Shown: positions 14,175-14,357 of the stretch, in pieces
How the letters are laid out: each line of letters starts with the position of its first letter
How positions within the stretch are numbered: the first letter of the stretch is position 1
NCBI GenBank assembly: GCA_022361135.1
Contig: JAKSBM010000292.1
Span: 1-14,357 of the forward strand
Source of the DNA: Desulfobacterales bacterium
Lineage (GTDB): Bacteria > Desulfobacterota > Desulfobacteria > Desulfobacterales > Desulfobacteraceae
Direction of reading: 5' to 3'
DNA: 14,357 nucleotides
The notes under the pieces: generated by a model
Databases searched by the model: none
What the model saw: the letters and a program-made list of their open reading frames with translations, nothing else
What the model was told of the DNA's origin: nothing
Program-made: the position numbers and the translations under genes

Positions 14175-14206
14175 GGGGCTGGGGATTTTCCCTGGCCCCT
14201 TTTTTT
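14175..14206 (+). terminator. Rho-independent terminator of the DUF364 gene
   Basis: A 10-bp stem (14175-14184 with 14190-14199, including two G-T pairs) around the loop ATTTT is followed directly by seven T (14200-14206). It begins 25 bases after the stop codon. This is the cleanest terminator in the window. Confidence 0.9.
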
Positions 14207-14254
14207 CTCAATCCGCCATCACCGGATCCCCCGATTGGCAAATTTAAAATAATG

Positions 14255-14283
14255 TTCCCATTGAATGGGCCAGACTTTATACA
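14255..14283 (+). promoter_or_regulatory. Possible promoter for a gene beyond the window
   Basis: TTCCCA (14255-14260) and TATACA (14278-14283) are separated by 17 bases, each matching the sigma70 consensus at four of six positions, in AT-richer DNA after the terminator. No open frame of note follows before the window ends. Confidence 0.3.
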
Positions 14284-14357
14284 TGGATTAGCCCATGTGA
14301 ATCGCAGGTCTTGCCCATGATTTTGGAATGTGATCCTGAAAATTTCTATAAAATTAA

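Overview
The window looks like a chromosomal segment of a GC-rich, Gram-negative anaerobe, most likely a Desulfobacterota (delta-proteobacterial) sulfate-reducer relative. This is inferred from protein style, not from a marker gene. The best pointer is the response regulator, whose central coiled-coil plus LuxR-type HTH architecture is typical of that group. No rRNA, tRNA, CRISPR array, transposase or integrase was seen.

Layout: (1) 1-383, the 3' end of a plus-strand CoA-acylating aldehyde dehydrogenase of MmsA type, followed by a terminator. (2) 435-1103, a minus-strand, AT-richer orphan lipoprotein, then about 490 bp without a convincing gene that holds a strong bidirectional terminator-like hairpin. 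(3) 10746 down to 1597, a long minus-strand block: hybrid sensor histidine kinase, LuxR-type response regulator, livG, livF, livH, livM, periplasmic binding protein, creatininase-family hydrolase. Junctions are tight (overlaps of 4 and 1 nt, gaps of 0, 1 and 22 nt) except for a 125-nt gap before livG, which holds a 41-bp palindrome, and a 91-nt gap before the hydrolase, which holds a 14-bp stem. (4) 13031 down to 10840, a minus-strand pair: a class I methyltransferase and the RNA ligase RtcB, the latter with a 16-base A tract inside its reading frame. (5) 13329-14150, a plus-strand DUF4213/DUF364 protein diverging from the methyltransferase and closed by a clear Rho-independent terminator.

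How the genes may work together: the kinase (periplasmic Cache-like sensor) and LuxR-type regulator probably control the adjacent branched-chain-amino-acid-type ABC importer. The creatininase-family enzyme would then cleave an amide or cyclic amide brought in by that importer. The ligand is unknown. The methyltransferase-RtcB pair is a separate unit probably linked to RNA repair. The most unusual observations are the A16 tract in rtcB, the palindrome in front of livG, and an 11-nt match to the 3' end of 16S rRNA in the leader of the methyltransferase-rtcB unit.
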